A stretch of DNA of 64,000 nt, from the NCBI GenBank assembly GCA_949752745.1, contig OX457029.1, forward strand, positions 47,050,228 through 47,114,227, read 5' to 3'. Origin of the DNA: Protula sp. h YS-2021. Taxonomy: Eukaryota; Annelida; Polychaeta; Sabellida; Serpulidae. Below, in pieces: positions 1 to 11,560 of this stretch (its first letter is position 1; the number at the start of each line of letters is the position of its first letter). The notes under the pieces are model-generated. The model did not search any database and was not told the origin of the DNA. It worked only from the letters and a program-made list of their open reading frames with translations. The position numbers were made by a program, and so were the translations under genes.

Positions 1-253
1 AATTGGTAAAAAATGATAGGCGGGTGCCAAATAACTATATCTAGCTAAATCCAGTTAAATCTAGCTAAATACAGGTTTGTAAAATAATTACTGAAAAAAG
101 CGGGCTTCAGTCTTTCATTATGGTAACATGCAGAAAAAAAAGGTAAATTGGCCCTTTTTATTTTGAAAGAGTTGGTAAGCAGGTCAGTTTAAATTGAACT
201 CAATTAACCTCTCTGTTTAAAGCATTGGTCGTGAATAAGAAGAAATCTATCTT

Positions 254-254
<1 letters not shown>

Positions 255-305
<51 letters not shown>
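255..305. repeat. (CT)n microsatellite
   Basis: Uninterrupted CT dinucleotides, about 24 repeats, inside the first unit of the array. The other units lack the tract, so it expanded after the units duplicated. Confidence 0.95.
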
Positions 306-308
<3 letters not shown>

Positions 309-1557
309 AATGCAAAAACCACACGCCAAATAACTCACGCTTTCATTAAATCGGTGGTCATAAAAATAAAAACCCCAGCACTATATTGTATTATCCTCTC
401 TCCCCCCCCCCTCTCCCGAAAAAGATCAATTGAGACCCGTGCCACACTAAAAACATTTTGGGTTTATGAGAAGAATTAAGCTAAATATATAGCTTTCGAA
501 CCAAATTGGTATTTGTTGCAAAATCTTGATAAATATATTTCTCTACAGTGACGATAAATACCAACGCCTATTTTGCTCTGTTAGCTAAATATAGCACTGT
601 GACCTCGATTCTATTTTTGTAATGGCAGAAAACAAGTGCACTGTAGCTGGACGAGAAAACAAGAAAAACTGATATTTGTTTGAGGGAAAAAAACCACAAT
701 TTGCTTTCACATCTAAATGTGTTCGACCTTCAGCCCATGTATCTCTCCACAAAAAAAAAACACAACTTGTCAATAACAACTAAATATAGCTGCCCCCTTT
801 TTTCCCCATTCATCAACCGTATTTGCTGATTTCTATGTCAAACTCATAAGTATAAATCTCGTATATTTTCCACATATGTATCGTCAAAAAATAGTTTTAC
901 ACTGCACTATGTTAATCTTTTCTTGCTAAAAAAGAACGTAATGACCCCCCCGATAAAATCCATTTCTAACAACAGTTACATTTTTTGGCCACACAGACGT
1001 GATTCAATCTATCAAAATAATACAAGTTGGGTCGCTTTGGTATTTTATAATCATTTCTTTCAAAAGTACTCGATGACCCTACAAAATATCTTTCTAACAA
1101 CACTAACATTCTTTTCCCACCCCCTTCCAACAATTCACTAAAAAGTTCTGTCGTTTTGATATTTTACTAATTTCTTGCTAAAAAGTACCGAATGACCCTA
1201 AGGGAAAAAAACCCATCAAAAAAATACAAGTTTGTCGTTTTTTTGGTATTTTTTAATCATTTCTTACTACACTACTCGATGACACTAAAAAAATACAAAA
1301 TGCAATTTGCAGTTAAAAAGGATTCGCCAAACACAGTTTTACATTGCATTTTTATTATTCCTTTCTTACAAAAAGTACTCGATGACCCCTCCAAAATATC
1401 TTTTCTAACAACAGTTACATTCCTTAACCCCAATAATCTACTAAAACATTTCGGTTCTCCGTGTTTGGTATTTTACTTATTTTCTGCTAAAAAGTACTGA
1501 ATGACCCTAAGAAAAAAGAAATATGTAACAACTTTCTTGTTTTCTAAATTTTGTTTT

Positions 1558-1803
1558 TTTGAATTTCCCGCGCTTTGCTCGCTTGAAAAACAGGGGTCTT
1601 ACTATATATATGTTATGGCATTGGTGTTGGTTATAGTATACTCTATATTTATATATTGATATTTGTGTAGTTAAATAAGTACTTAAAATACTTAAAATAC
1701 ACAAAGTACAAACAAAAGATACCAACACCAACGCCACCACTGCCATAACATATACATAGTAAGACCCCAGTTTTTCAAGCGAGCAAAGCGCGGGAAATTC
1801 AAA
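1558..1803. repeat. Palindrome P1: 62-bp inverted arms around a 120-bp AT-rich centre
   Basis: The left arm (1558-1620) and right arm (1741-1803) are near-perfect reverse complements, each with a GC-richer core CGCGCTTTGCTCGCTTG next to a TATATATGTTATGGCA segment. The centre (1621-1740) is AT-rich. The centre lies in the opposite orientation to the centres of the two later palindromes. The form (GC-containing arms, AT-rich middle) is that of a foldback element or a herpesvirus-type replication origin; neither is proven. Confidence 0.85.
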
Positions 1804-3539
1804 AAAGATATAGAAATGTATTTTTTATTTTTGTAAAGTAGGCACATCAGATGCATATTGAGATGCATGTTGGAAAAAGAAAAATATTGATAATATGTAG
1901 CAACTGTTTTTAGGGGAAAGTAAGTTTGTAAAGCAAATCGTAGGCATATATATATAAATTGGGTATTGTGGAACAAAGATTTAGATGCATGTAGAAAAGA
2001 GAAATATTGATAATATGTATGACCCTACAAAATATCTTTCTAACAACAGTAACATTCTTTCGCCCCGGTCCAACAATTCATTAAAAAGTTCTGTCGTTTT
2101 GGTATTTTACTTATTTCTTGCTAGAAAGTACTGAATGACCCTAAGACAAAAAAACCCATTGTACAATAACAGAATTTGTAAAGCAAATTAAAGATTTAAT
2201 AAAACTAAGCAAAAAAAAATAGTTTCTGTTAAAGCCATTTATAGAAATGCCATCAAATTATCTGTAGTGCAAGCCTAAAAAAACCTAATAGACTCACATA
2301 CCCACTATGTGATTGTTTGAAAGGCAACTGCCGGCAACACACATTTTTCGAAACGCTTTATGTGATTATGAATATATAGCCCCATTTTATCTCTGTATTT
2401 TTATAGTTAATGTGGTTTTGGGTGAGAAGTTTTGAATTGGTAAACAAAAATGATAGGAGGGAGGGGGGGGGGTGTCAAATCAATGTATCTAGATAAATCC
2501 AGCTAAATCTAGATAAATACAGGTTTTGTAGAATAATTACTGAAAAAGTGGCTCCAATCTGTCATTGTGGTAAAATGCAACATAAAAAAGGGTAAATTAG
2601 CCCTTTTAAATTAGAAGAAGTTGGTAAATAAGTCAGTATAAATTGAACTGAACAAAAATTCTTGGCATTTGTTACAAAATATATTTTTCTACAGCGACGA
2701 CAAATACCAATGCCTATTTTTCTTTGTTAGCTAAATATAGCACTGTGACCTCGATTCTCTTTTGTAATGCAAAACAAATGCATTGCATCTGGACGAGAAA
2801 AACTAGGGAAAATTGATATTAGGTTGGGTGGAAAAACAATTTGCTCTCACGTCTAAATGTGTCCGACCTTCAGCCCATGTAACTCCACAGAGAGCAACTT
2901 ATCAATAACACAACTAAATATAGTTGCTTTCACATCAAAATGTGTTCGGCCTTCAGCCAAGGTATCTCTACCAAAACAACTTATCAATAACAACTAAATA
3001 TAGCTGCCCCCGTTCTTCCCATTCATCAACCGCATTTGCTGATTTCTATGTTAAACTCATAAGTATAAATCTCGTATATTTTCCACATATGTATCGTCAA
3101 AAAAAAAAAAAGTTTTTTTACATTGCACTTTTTTAAATATTTTCTTTGCTAATAAGAACGCAATGACCTTAATAGAATCCCTTTCCCCCCCAAAAAAAAA
3201 ACAGTTACATTTTCGCCACACAGACGTGATTCCAATCTATCACAAAATACAAGTTGGTCGTTTTGGTATTTTTAATCATTTCTTACTAAACTCTAAGATT
3301 CGCCAAACATAGTTTTACATTGTATTTTATTATTTCTTTTTCTTACAAAAAGTACTCGATGACCCCTACAAAATATCTTTCTAACAAGTTACATTCCTTT
3401 CCCCTTTCCCCAATAAATCTACTAAAACATTTCGGTTCCCTTTTTGGTATTTTACTTATTTGTGCTAAAAAGTACTGAATGACCCTAAGAAAAAAAAAAA
3501 GAAACATGTAACAACTTCCTTGTTTTCTATTTGTTATTT

Positions 3540-3783
3540 TAAATTTCTCGCGCTTTGCTTGCTTGAAAAACAGGGGTCTTACTATGTATATGATATGGCA
3601 GTGGTGGCGTTGGTGTTGATATCTTTTGTTTGTACTTTGTGTATTTTAAGTATTTTAAGTACTTATTTAACTACACAAATATCAATATATAAATATAGAA
3701 TATACTATAACCAACACCAATGCCATAACATATATATAGTAAGACCCCTGTTTTTCAAGCAAGCAAAGCGCGGGAAATTCAAA
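3540..3783. repeat. Palindrome P2: inverted arms around a 120-bp AT-rich centre
   Basis: Arms at about 3540-3600 and 3721-3783, the same sequence as P1 with a few changes. The centre reads from GTGGTGGCGTTGGTGTTG to CCAACACCAA, the reverse complement of the P1 centre. Confidence 0.85.
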
Positions 3784-5876
3784 ATAAAATAGAAATGTAT
3801 TTTTTATGTTATAAAGTAGGCACATCAGATGCATATTGAGTTGCATGCAGGAAAAAGAAAAATATTGTTGATATGTAGCAACTTTTTTAGGGAAAGTAAG
3901 TTTGGAAAGCAAAGTAAAGATTTAATAAAACTAAGCAAAAACAAATAGTTTATGGTTAAAGCCATTTACAGAAATGCAATCAAACTATCTGTAGTGCAAG
4001 CCCCAAAAGCTAAAAGGTTCACATACCCATTATTTGATTGTTTGAAAAACAACTGCAGGTGCCCGTAACATACATTTTTTTGGAACCCTGTGCATGAGTA
4101 TGAATATGTAGCCCCATTTTATCTCTGTACTTGTTAATAGTTTATGTGGGTTTGGGGTAGAAAGTTTTGAATTGGTAAAAACAAAAGTGCTAGGCGGGTG
4201 TCAAATAACCATATCTAGCTAAATCTAGCTAAATACAGGTTTGTAGAATAATTACTGAAAAAAGGGGGCGGCTCCAATCTCTCATTATGGTAACATGTAG
4301 AAAAAAGAGTAAATTGGCCCTTTGAAAGAGTTGGTAAACAAGTCAGTATAAATTGAACTCAACAAAACCTTTTGGCATTTGTTACAAAATCTTGCTAAAA
4401 TATATTTTCCTATAGTGACGACAAATACCACTGCCTATTTTTCTTTGTTAGCTAAATATAGCACTGTGGCCTCGATTCTATTTTGTAACGCAAAAAACAA
4501 AATGCACTGTAACTGGACGAGAAAAACTAGAAAACTGATATTAGTTTGGGGGAGAAAAACGATTTGCTTTCACATCAAAATGTGTTCGGCCTTCAGCCAA
4601 GGTATCTCTGCAAAAACAACTTATCAATAACAACTAAATATAGCTGCCCGCCCCCGTTCTCCCATTCATCAACCGCATTTGCTGATTTCTATGGCAAACG
4701 CATCACTATAAATCTCGTATATTTTCCACATATGTATCGTCAAAAACAGTTTTTACATTTTGCATATTCTTTTCTTGCAAAAGAACGCAATGACCTTAAT
4801 AAAATTCCTTTCTAACAACAGTCACAGACGTGATTTCAGTCTATCAGCGAAAAAATAAAAGTTGGTCCCTTTTCGTAATTGAAATCATTTCTTACTAAAC
4901 TACTCGATGACACTTAAAACAAAATACATTTTCCAAATACGTGGATTCGACAGACATGATGTTACATTGCACTTTATTTGAAAGAGTTGGTAAAACATGT
5001 CAGTATAATTTGAACTCAACAAAACCTTTTGGCATTTGTTACAAAGTCTTGCTAAATATATTTTTCTACAGTGACGACAAATACCACTGCCTATTTTTCT
5101 CTGTTAGCTAAATAAAGCACTGTGGCCTCGATTCTATTTTGTGATGCAAAAACAAATGCATTGCAAATGGACGAAAAAAACTAATAAACTAATATTGGTG
5201 TGTGGGGAAAAACAATTTGCTTTCACGTCAAAATGTGTTCGGCCTTCAGCCCATGTAACTCCACAAAGGCAACCTATCAATAACAACTAAATATAGCTGC
5301 CCCCCTTTTCTCCATTCATCAACCGCATTTGCTGATTTCTATGGCAAACGCATAACTATAAATCTCGTATATTTTCCACATATGTATCGTTAAAAATAGT
5401 TTGTACATTTTGCTTAATCTTTTCTTGCTAAAGAACGCAATGACCTTAATAAAGTCCCTTTCTAACAACAGTTACATTTTTGCCACACAGACGTAATTCC
5501 AATCTGTCAGAAAAAAATAAAAGTTGCTCAGTTGATCCTTTTGGTAATTGAAATCATTTCTTACTAAACTACTCTATGACACTTAAAACAAAATACATTT
5601 TGCAAATACGTGGATTCGCCAAACATGGTTTTTACATTGCACTTTATTGTTCATTTCTTACAAAAAGTACGCAATGACCCCACAAAATTCCTTTCTAACA
5701 ACAGTTACATTCTTTCTCCGCCCCCCAACAATCTACTAAAACAGTTCGGTCGTTTTGGTATTTTGCTTATTTCTTGCTAAAAAAAGTACTGAATGACCCT
5801 ATGAAAAAACCCCATTTTCCAATAACAGAAAAAAAGAAACATGTAAGAACTTTCTTGTTTTCTCTTTTTTGTTTTT

Positions 5877-6121
5877 TGAATTTCCCGCGCTTTGTTCGCT
5901 TGAAAAACTGGGGTCTTACTATATATATGTTATGGCAGTGGTGGCATTGGTGTTGATATCTTTTGTTTGTACTTTGTGTATTTTAAGTATTTTAAGTACT
6001 TATTTAACTACACAAATATCAATATATAAATATAGAGTATACTATAACCAACACCACTGCCATAACATATATATAGTGAGACCCCTGTTTTTCAAGCGAG
6101 CAAAGCGCGGGAAATTCAAAA
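5877..6121. repeat. Palindrome P3: inverted arms around a 120-bp AT-rich centre
   Basis: Arms at about 5877-5937 and 6059-6121. The centre is in the same orientation as P2. It is followed by decayed repeats of a TATGTAGCAA / GTTTGTAAAGCAAATC segment (about 6190-6430). Confidence 0.85.
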
Positions 6122-6745
6122 TAAAATAGAAATGTATTTTTTATTCTATAAAGTTGGCAAAACAGATGCATATTTTGATGTATATAGGAAAAAGAGAACT
6201 GTTCATGATATGTAGCAACTTTTTTTAGGGGGGAAAGTAAGTTTGTAAAGCAAATCATAAGCATATATATATATAAATTGGCTATTGTGGAACAAAGATT
6301 TAGATGTATGTAGAAAAAAGAAATATTGATGATATGTAGCAATTTTTATTGAAAGAAAGTTTTGCAAAGCAAATCGTGAACATGTATATAAACTGGTTAT
6401 TGCGGAACAAAGGTTAGATAATATCGATAACAAGAAACAATAAAACACTTATGGATTTGTTTGTTGTTATTCTAAACATTCTGCAATTTAGAATCATGTG
6501 GACGAACATTTTTTTTTAAAGACAGACGCAATATGCATATGCGCCCGGTTTTGTTTTCCCAATGGACCTAATAAAATTATTCTATACAAAATAAGTTATT
6601 TGGTCAGGAATTCAACGGATGGTAAACTCTAAAAGACGCACCTTACCGCTTATAATAGAATAAGTAGAAAATATAAAGAAAATACATATTTAAATTTGGA
6701 TGTCTTTTTTTTTATTTTGGGTATCTTTATGTGCTAGTGTGTGAA

Positions 6746-6752
6746 TATAAAG
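6746..6752 (+). promoter_or_regulatory. TATA-like box upstream of the F-like envelope gene
   Basis: TATAAAG lies 51 nt before the ATG at 6803. A second TATAAATA (6778-6785) is only 18 nt before the ATG and therefore a poorer candidate. Confidence 0.4.
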
Positions 6753-6802
6753 ATTTATGTTAAAAAATACAATCTAATATAAATATAAAATATATATACA
6801 CA

Positions 6803-9100
6803 ATGGGCATGTTATATGTCATTGTTCAGATCCTGTTTTTATATAAGGTTCATGCAATATATGTTCACACATTTATTAAAGCTGGGTATGGAGTAAATTT
6901 TGTTAACGCAGGAAAAATTATTTCATCCACAGATACCACGACATATACACATATGTGGGCTATACGTTGGCCATCTATACCTTACGTATATATTGAAAGA
7001 ATGAACTGTATGAATGCCGATAATTGGTTGAGCCGCTGTATTGCTTTTAACAGCTTAATCGACGATGTTAATAGTGATATTCACCAACTCCAACAAGCAA
7101 CTGCAAATCTTATAGAAAGTGGTTTAAGTTTGATACCTGTCAATACTAATCCCGAAGATTACAATCTAAATCGTACCAAGCGAGCAACAGAAACAGGGGA
7201 TACTTATGGAGACCCTGACTGGCTTAAGCCACAACCACATGAGAAACTAATGGATACTGTAAATATGTTCCGAGTTCCTACTCAGATCTTTGCCGCTCTA
7301 ACAAATAGTCCTTCTCAAAGGGATATTACCAATTTAAAAAACCGTTTGCGTCAAATCGGTAAATTTATGTATACACAAAACAACGCTATTAAACAAGTAG
7401 ATAAAGAAGTAGCTACGTTTTCTACACTTTCAAATGACAGAATAGACAATTTGCGTCTTGGCCTTAATATAACAAATATGCAACTAGATGCCATGGTTAA
7501 GAATATTAACCAATTCGTCAATCATAATCACAATGCTCTTCTTAATATTATTTCCCGCATGAAATTGATTGCTGAAATTGATTCTAAAATATTTGATGAT
7601 GTTATGAATACAATACAGGAGACCAGCAGCAGGATCTTTCAAACATATCTTAGCATTCAAAGATGGGTTCAAGGCTTAATTGTTTTACAAGAAGGATATA
7701 TTTCACCCTTTCTCATTGGTCATACCCAAATTAAAAACATGATTGAATATGCTAGTACACGAATTATAACTAGACCATATCTAAGTGGCTTTAAGTTGCC
7801 TTCCATGTCACCCGATTATTATTATGCGTTAAAAGCCGTAACTTACACACATATGAAAAACTCGTGGCCAGACGATTCAGACACCACATTATACGTATCA
7901 TTACGCATACCCCTACATAGACATGAGACTCTTTTGACTGTTTATGAAATATATAATTACCCTGTACCTTTTTCTGCGGGTACTAAACATTTAGAGAAAA
8001 CAAATGGAAGTACTATTGCATATACGTATGTGGGTGAATTACCCGCTTTTTTGGCTGTCGCATCTCATAGTGAAGTCTACATGGAACTTTCCCATAGTGA
8101 TTATCTTACGTGCGAAGGTCCGTCTAACATCAAAGTGTGTAAAGCGGGGCTATCTGTTTTACGTCAATTTCGAGGGAAAGAAATAACGTGTTCATTTGCT
8201 TTATTTCGTGAGCGAGATAGCGATATTAAAAAATATTGTAATATACTATATCTTGACTCAGACCATACACAAATGCGTGGTTCTGCTGTACAATTGAGTG
8301 AAGAATCTTCATTTTTAATGCACGCGGGTCCTTCGGGTGATATGTGGCACATGACGTGTTCAGAACCAAACGGTGAGATGAGCCAAAAACGAATAGATCT
8401 TTGCCATTTATGTAGAATAGAGATACCATGCGGGTGTACATTAACGGGTCGTGACTTTCTTTTACCGATGTTTCACAGTGGATGTATTTTAGGTAAAGGA
8501 GACACCAAAAAAGTGACATACATCAACACATTAAATCATATAATGATTAAAAATTTATTTTCACATTCTGATAAAGCGCGGTTACAGGCATTTCAATTTT
8601 TATTAGATTCTACATATGAAGATGTACCGAAACCACATATTTATTTTACTGTTCCCGATAATATATCACAAGTCGTTGCCCGTTCAAATGAATTAAACAT
8701 AGATTTTTTAAAAACAGTGCAGAACATGAAAAACAATTCAACTATTTTTAAAGACAAAATATCTGCGGCTTTAAAAGAAGTTCGTAATTTTACTGACCAA
8801 TTTGTTGATAGGTCGGGAAGCATAACGAAGGCATTTTCAAATTTCTTTATTGGTATTTTTGGAAATGATTTTTATCGAATAGCGGCTGTGGTATTTTCGC
8901 CCATGGGGATAGTTTTGTTATGTGTGATGGTGTCTACGTTTGATTTTGTTGTTAATTGTACCCATATGATTGCCAGTTATAAAAAGCGGCGTTCTCTGTA
9001 TGCATCGATTCAAAAAGAGTATAGCGGTGTGTTTTTACGAGACAGTGGATCATATCAATATACACGTCTTCCAAGCATGGAGACTACTGACAGTTTGTAA
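6803..9100 (+). CDS. Large type I envelope glycoprotein with F/Env-like organisation
   Basis: A 765-aa predicted fusion-type envelope protein. Visible features: hydrophobic N-terminus (about 1-19, signal peptide); a basic RTKR at 124-127 that fits furin cleavage; after it a long heptad-rich region (about 160-290) starting near an IFAALT motif and containing several Asn-X-Ser/Thr sites; a Cys-rich region with CHLCRIEIPCGC; one transmembrane segment (about 693-717); and a cytoplasmic tail of about 48 residues with a YTRL tyrosine-sorting motif. Signal peptide, basic site, then coiled coil close behind matches baculovirus F and errantivirus Env proteins, and the CGC region also recalls them. This is family resemblance by eye only. 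An unrelated class I glycoprotein is the alternative. It is the first gene after the repeat array. Confidence 0.85.
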   Translation: MGMLYVIVQILFLYKVHAIYVHTFIKAGYGVNFVNAGKIISSTDTTTYTHMWAIRWPSIPYVYIERMNCMNADNWLSRCIAFNSLIDDVNSDIHQLQQATANLIESGLSLIPVNTNPEDYNLNRTKRATETGDTYGDPDWLKPQPHEKLMDTVNMFRVPTQIFAALTNSPSQRDITNLKNRLRQIGKFMYTQNNAIKQVDKEVATFSTLSNDRIDNLRLGLNITNMQLDAMVKNINQFVNHNHNALLNIISRMKLIAEIDSKIFDDVMNTIQETSSRIFQTYLSIQRWVQGLIVLQEGYISPFLIGHTQIKNMIEYASTRIITRPYLSGFKLPSMSPDYYYALKAVTYTHMKNSWPDDSDTTLYVSLRIPLHRHETLLTVYEIYNYPVPFSAGTKHLEKTNGSTIAYTYVGELPAFLAVASHSEVYMELSHSDYLTCEGPSNIKVCKAGLSVLRQFRGKEITCSFALFRERDSDIKKYCNILYLDSDHTQMRGSAVQLSEESSFLMHAGPSGDMWHMTCSEPNGEMSQKRIDLCHLCRIEIPCGCTLTGRDFLLPMFHSGCILGKGDTKKVTYINTLNHIMIKNLFSHSDKARLQAFQFLLDSTYEDVPKPHIYFTVPDNISQVVARSNELNIDFLKTVQNMKNNSTIFKDKISAALKEVRNFTDQFVDRSGSITKAFSNFFIGIFGNDFYRIAAVVFSPMGIVLLCVMVSTFDFVVNCTHMIASYKKRRSLYASIQKEYSGVFLRDSGSYQYTRLPSMETTDSL

Positions 9101-9220
9101 TATATAGATATTACATACTTTTTTGTATGTTTTTTTATACTTGATAGGAATCTCCCAGCTTTATACAAAAAAAGAATGACAGAATATTGCCTGTAACAAA
9201 CCAAACGTCAAATCACTTGA

Positions 9221-9228
9221 TATAAATA
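9221..9228 (+). promoter_or_regulatory. TATA box of the RING-finger gene
   Basis: TATAAATA lies 57 nt before the ATG at 9285, good spacing for a short 5' leader. Confidence 0.55.
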
Positions 9229-9284
9229 GGAAATACTTATCATAGATAGGACAAACTATATAATATTCTGACTTAATTTGTGAC

Positions 9285-11333
9285 ATGGAGGAATCTACAG
9301 GGGATAAAAGTAATTATGTTGATCTACCTCAAAATACACAAAGTCGGTTATTACCTGTTAATAACGATGTGATATTTGGATCTAATAGACCGAGGTGTAC
9401 TAGACCGCCATCCCCACCATGGCTTTCTGCAAGAGTAAATCAAACACCGGAAATACCCAGCAGCAATGCATCAGGGGTACGGAAAAAGCGGAAAGTAACA
9501 CCTGTATCTTCGCGAACACGGCATACATTAGCCGATGAAGATGTCATACGTGACGTCGTGCAGAATGAATTTGGGTTTGGTGGAATATCCAATGTTAGAT
9601 CGTTAGCGCCAACTGACAATCTATCTGAATCTATCAATACAATTACAGTGCCTGGTACGATGCAGGATATTAGAACACCATCTCCTCCGTGGCTTACTTC
9701 ACGGTCAGATCAACTTCCAGATACCAACCAAAGTGATCTGATGACGACAGAAGTAAAAAATAAATCATTAACAGCAAGTGGGTCTACAGCCAATTTCTCT
9801 AAAAATAGACCTCTCCGGGAAACTGATGACGATGATCCTGTATATGTGAGAACAACGTTGCAAACGGATGAAAATCTACGCAGTGGTATAAACAGGCAGC
9901 CAGATAACCCTCTTTCATTTACCACGGGAAACAGAAATCGCCTCATTGTGGAAACATCCCAACCTACGAGTCGCCAGTCTAGTAGTAAATCAAATAGCTG
10001 GCTACGAACACCGTGGGTAAGCAGAACGATGAACAGTACTGCCCTTCCACCACAGGTTAACACAAACCTACCAACTACGGTTTTGGTGCAAAATAGGTTA
10101 TTGCGTCATTCCCGAGCACCGTCACACACTATAAGTCGTCCACCTGATATGTCAGACAATACAACTTTATTACAACAGACAACAAATGAACCACATAACA
10201 GTGACACTATTTTAAATCTCTCTAGTAATGAAAGTCTTTCAAGTAATGTCCATACTATGGAAAATTTGGATACACTACGCAACAGCATCTCATTAACAAC
10301 CTTGGAGAGATATAATCGTGACGATGGTGATGCTGATGATGATGCTGATGATGATGATGATGATGGGATAAATATACATCCGTTTGAAGGTTATGCAGGA
10401 ACGCGACGAGAGCGACGCTACGGAAGACGTGTACAACCAAGTTCTTATTTGGTAAACCAGGTCACGGGAGACAGAAATACCTGCAGAAAAAGGTCGCCTG
10501 AAAATGCATTTTTAGTAGCAAGTAGTCCCCAAGAGGATTTTTCACATTGTACAAATCCCATAAACAATCAAATACAAAGCCGCGCGATGACAAGAGGTTT
10601 AGCTGAAAACGAATCACCTAATAGCGCTTTTACAACAAGAAATAACGATGAGGAAAATTCTACTAGCCACCAACCACTATCTCTAGATAACCAGACACAG
10701 CCAATTTATGTGATTTCGAGCAGTTCGGACGACGAAAACGACCGACGATCTCCGTCTCCATCTTTGTTGACAACACCTCGGGAACTCGAGTCACGGGCGC
10801 GTAGACGTCGAACACGTCCCCTCTCGCCAATCATAGATATTCCAACAGACATTTGGACACCCCCGCTTAATATTATCTCGCCTCCATCTACCCCGCTAGT
10901 GTTAACAGACGATGAATCAGATGATGACGATATCATGAACACGCGTGCTCCTTGGATAAATGCACATACATTGGGTACAGCCATCTCAGAAGCAAGCACA
11001 GACCAGGGACTAAATATTGAATATACGTACGAAGAAACCACAGACGAGGGCTTTTTTTTAAATTTCGTTGTTAATAGAAATAATACACAACAGAAAGACC
11101 GTATAAATGAACAACTAAAAATTACAAAGAAAATTTATAACGACGACGACAGCAAAACGTGTCCCATTTGTCTTATATCGGATGTTGACAAAGAAGTTCT
11201 ACCCTGTCAACACCGATTTTGTCATCGCTGTATTGAAGACTTAAAAAAGCACAATAATAATTCCGTAGTAAATCTGCGATGCCCACTTTGTCGGCAAACT
11301 GTAATGAGTTTCAGTTGGTTAGTAAAAAAATAA
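9285..11333 (+). CDS. RING-finger protein, probable SUMO-targeted E3 ubiquitin ligase (ICP0-like)
   Basis: 682 aa. The C-terminus carries a complete C3HC4 RING: C626, C629, C641, H643, C646, C649, C666, C669. The remainder is low-complexity and likely disordered. A basic nuclear signal KKRKV sits at 67-71. Two hydrophobic-then-acidic stretches, IYVISSSSDDE (from 474) and PLVLTDDESDDDD (from 537), fit SUMO-interaction motifs, so a SUMO-targeted ligase acting in the nucleus is inferred. The segment PSPPWL occurs near 42-47 and again near 131-136, with a weaker TPWVSRT near 243, suggesting a duplicated docking peptide. An Asp run lies near 350-362. RING proteins are frequent in mollusc herpesviruses. 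The RING is certain; the SUMO role is inferred. Confidence 0.92.
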   Translation: MEESTGDKSNYVDLPQNTQSRLLPVNNDVIFGSNRPRCTRPPSPPWLSARVNQTPEIPSSNASGVRKKRKVTPVSSRTRHTLADEDVIRDVVQNEFGFGGISNVRSLAPTDNLSESINTITVPGTMQDIRTPSPPWLTSRSDQLPDTNQSDLMTTEVKNKSLTASGSTANFSKNRPLRETDDDDPVYVRTTLQTDENLRSGINRQPDNPLSFTTGNRNRLIVETSQPTSRQSSSKSNSWLRTPWVSRTMNSTALPPQVNTNLPTTVLVQNRLLRHSRAPSHTISRPPDMSDNTTLLQQTTNEPHNSDTILNLSSNESLSSNVHTMENLDTLRNSISLTTLERYNRDDGDADDDADDDDDDGINIHPFEGYAGTRRERRYGRRVQPSSYLVNQVTGDRNTCRKRSPENAFLVASSPQEDFSHCTNPINNQIQSRAMTRGLAENESPNSAFTTRNNDEENSTSHQPLSLDNQTQPIYVISSSSDDENDRRSPSPSLLTTPRELESRARRRRTRPLSPIIDIPTDIWTPPLNIISPPSTPLVLTDDESDDDDIMNTRAPWINAHTLGTAISEASTDQGLNIEYTYEETTDEGFFLNFVVNRNNTQQKDRINEQLKITKKIYNDDDSKTCPICLISDVDKEVLPCQHRFCHRCIEDLKKHNNNSVVNLRCPLCRQTVMSFSWLVKK

Positions 11334-11480
11334 TGTTTATGGGTCTTGTATGTGTAGTTAGTTCGGAGCTAGAAAAAATCAGAAGTACTGGATAAGCAGT
11401 AATATAGGGCTTGTCTGTTTATTACAATAGAAGTGCGTATTAGTATTTGTCCATTTTGTTTTAAAGCGGTCACTGATTAC

Positions 11481-11560
11481 TGACATGTTCTAACATAATC
11501 TAACCCGCTAAGGGTCGGTCGTGTCGTTCAACAAATCATTTAACTAACTAACTAACTAAC
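11481..11560 (+). repeat. Dispersed intergenic element, copy 1
   Basis: Reads TAACCCGCTAAGGGTCGG, then a GTGTCGTT segment, AACAAATCATTTAAC and (AACT)n. ACCC-GCTAA-GGGT can form a small hairpin. It is one of the best preserved copies. Confidence 0.9.

Larger units (their letters stand above)
1..6440. repeat. Array of degenerate long repeat units, apparently non-coding
   Basis: About four imperfect copies of one unit lie head to tail: roughly 1-2434, 2435-4169, 4170-4975 (truncated) and 4975-6440. Each full copy begins with AATTGGTAAA and a CTAGCTAAAT cluster. In the same order come a block ending CACTGTGACCTCGATTCT (about 590, 2742, 4463, 5115), a block with CTTCAGCC (about 728, 2868, 4592, 5244), a block ATTTGCTGATTTCTATG (about 821, 3037, 4678, 5330), ACACAGACGTGATT, AGTACTGAATGACCCTA and a palindrome. 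The third copy seems to have lost its palindrome by a jump near 4976. No ORF is preserved across copies except those forced by the palindromes. It may be a terminal or internal repeat of the viral genome, or flanking non-viral DNA; I cannot decide which. Confidence 0.75.

Noticed and set aside
225..479. ORF through the (CT)n tract
   Set aside because: Ser-Leu repeat peptide produced by the microsatellite; absent from the other repeat units.
1507..6129. ORFs of about 80-100 codons with the same Leu/Ile-rich start recurring at each palindrome (1507-1746 minus, 3520-3792 plus, 5869-6129 plus)
   Set aside because: They lie exactly in the palindromes, similarity extends equally over non-coding positions, and matching ORFs also appear on the opposite strand because of the inverted arms.
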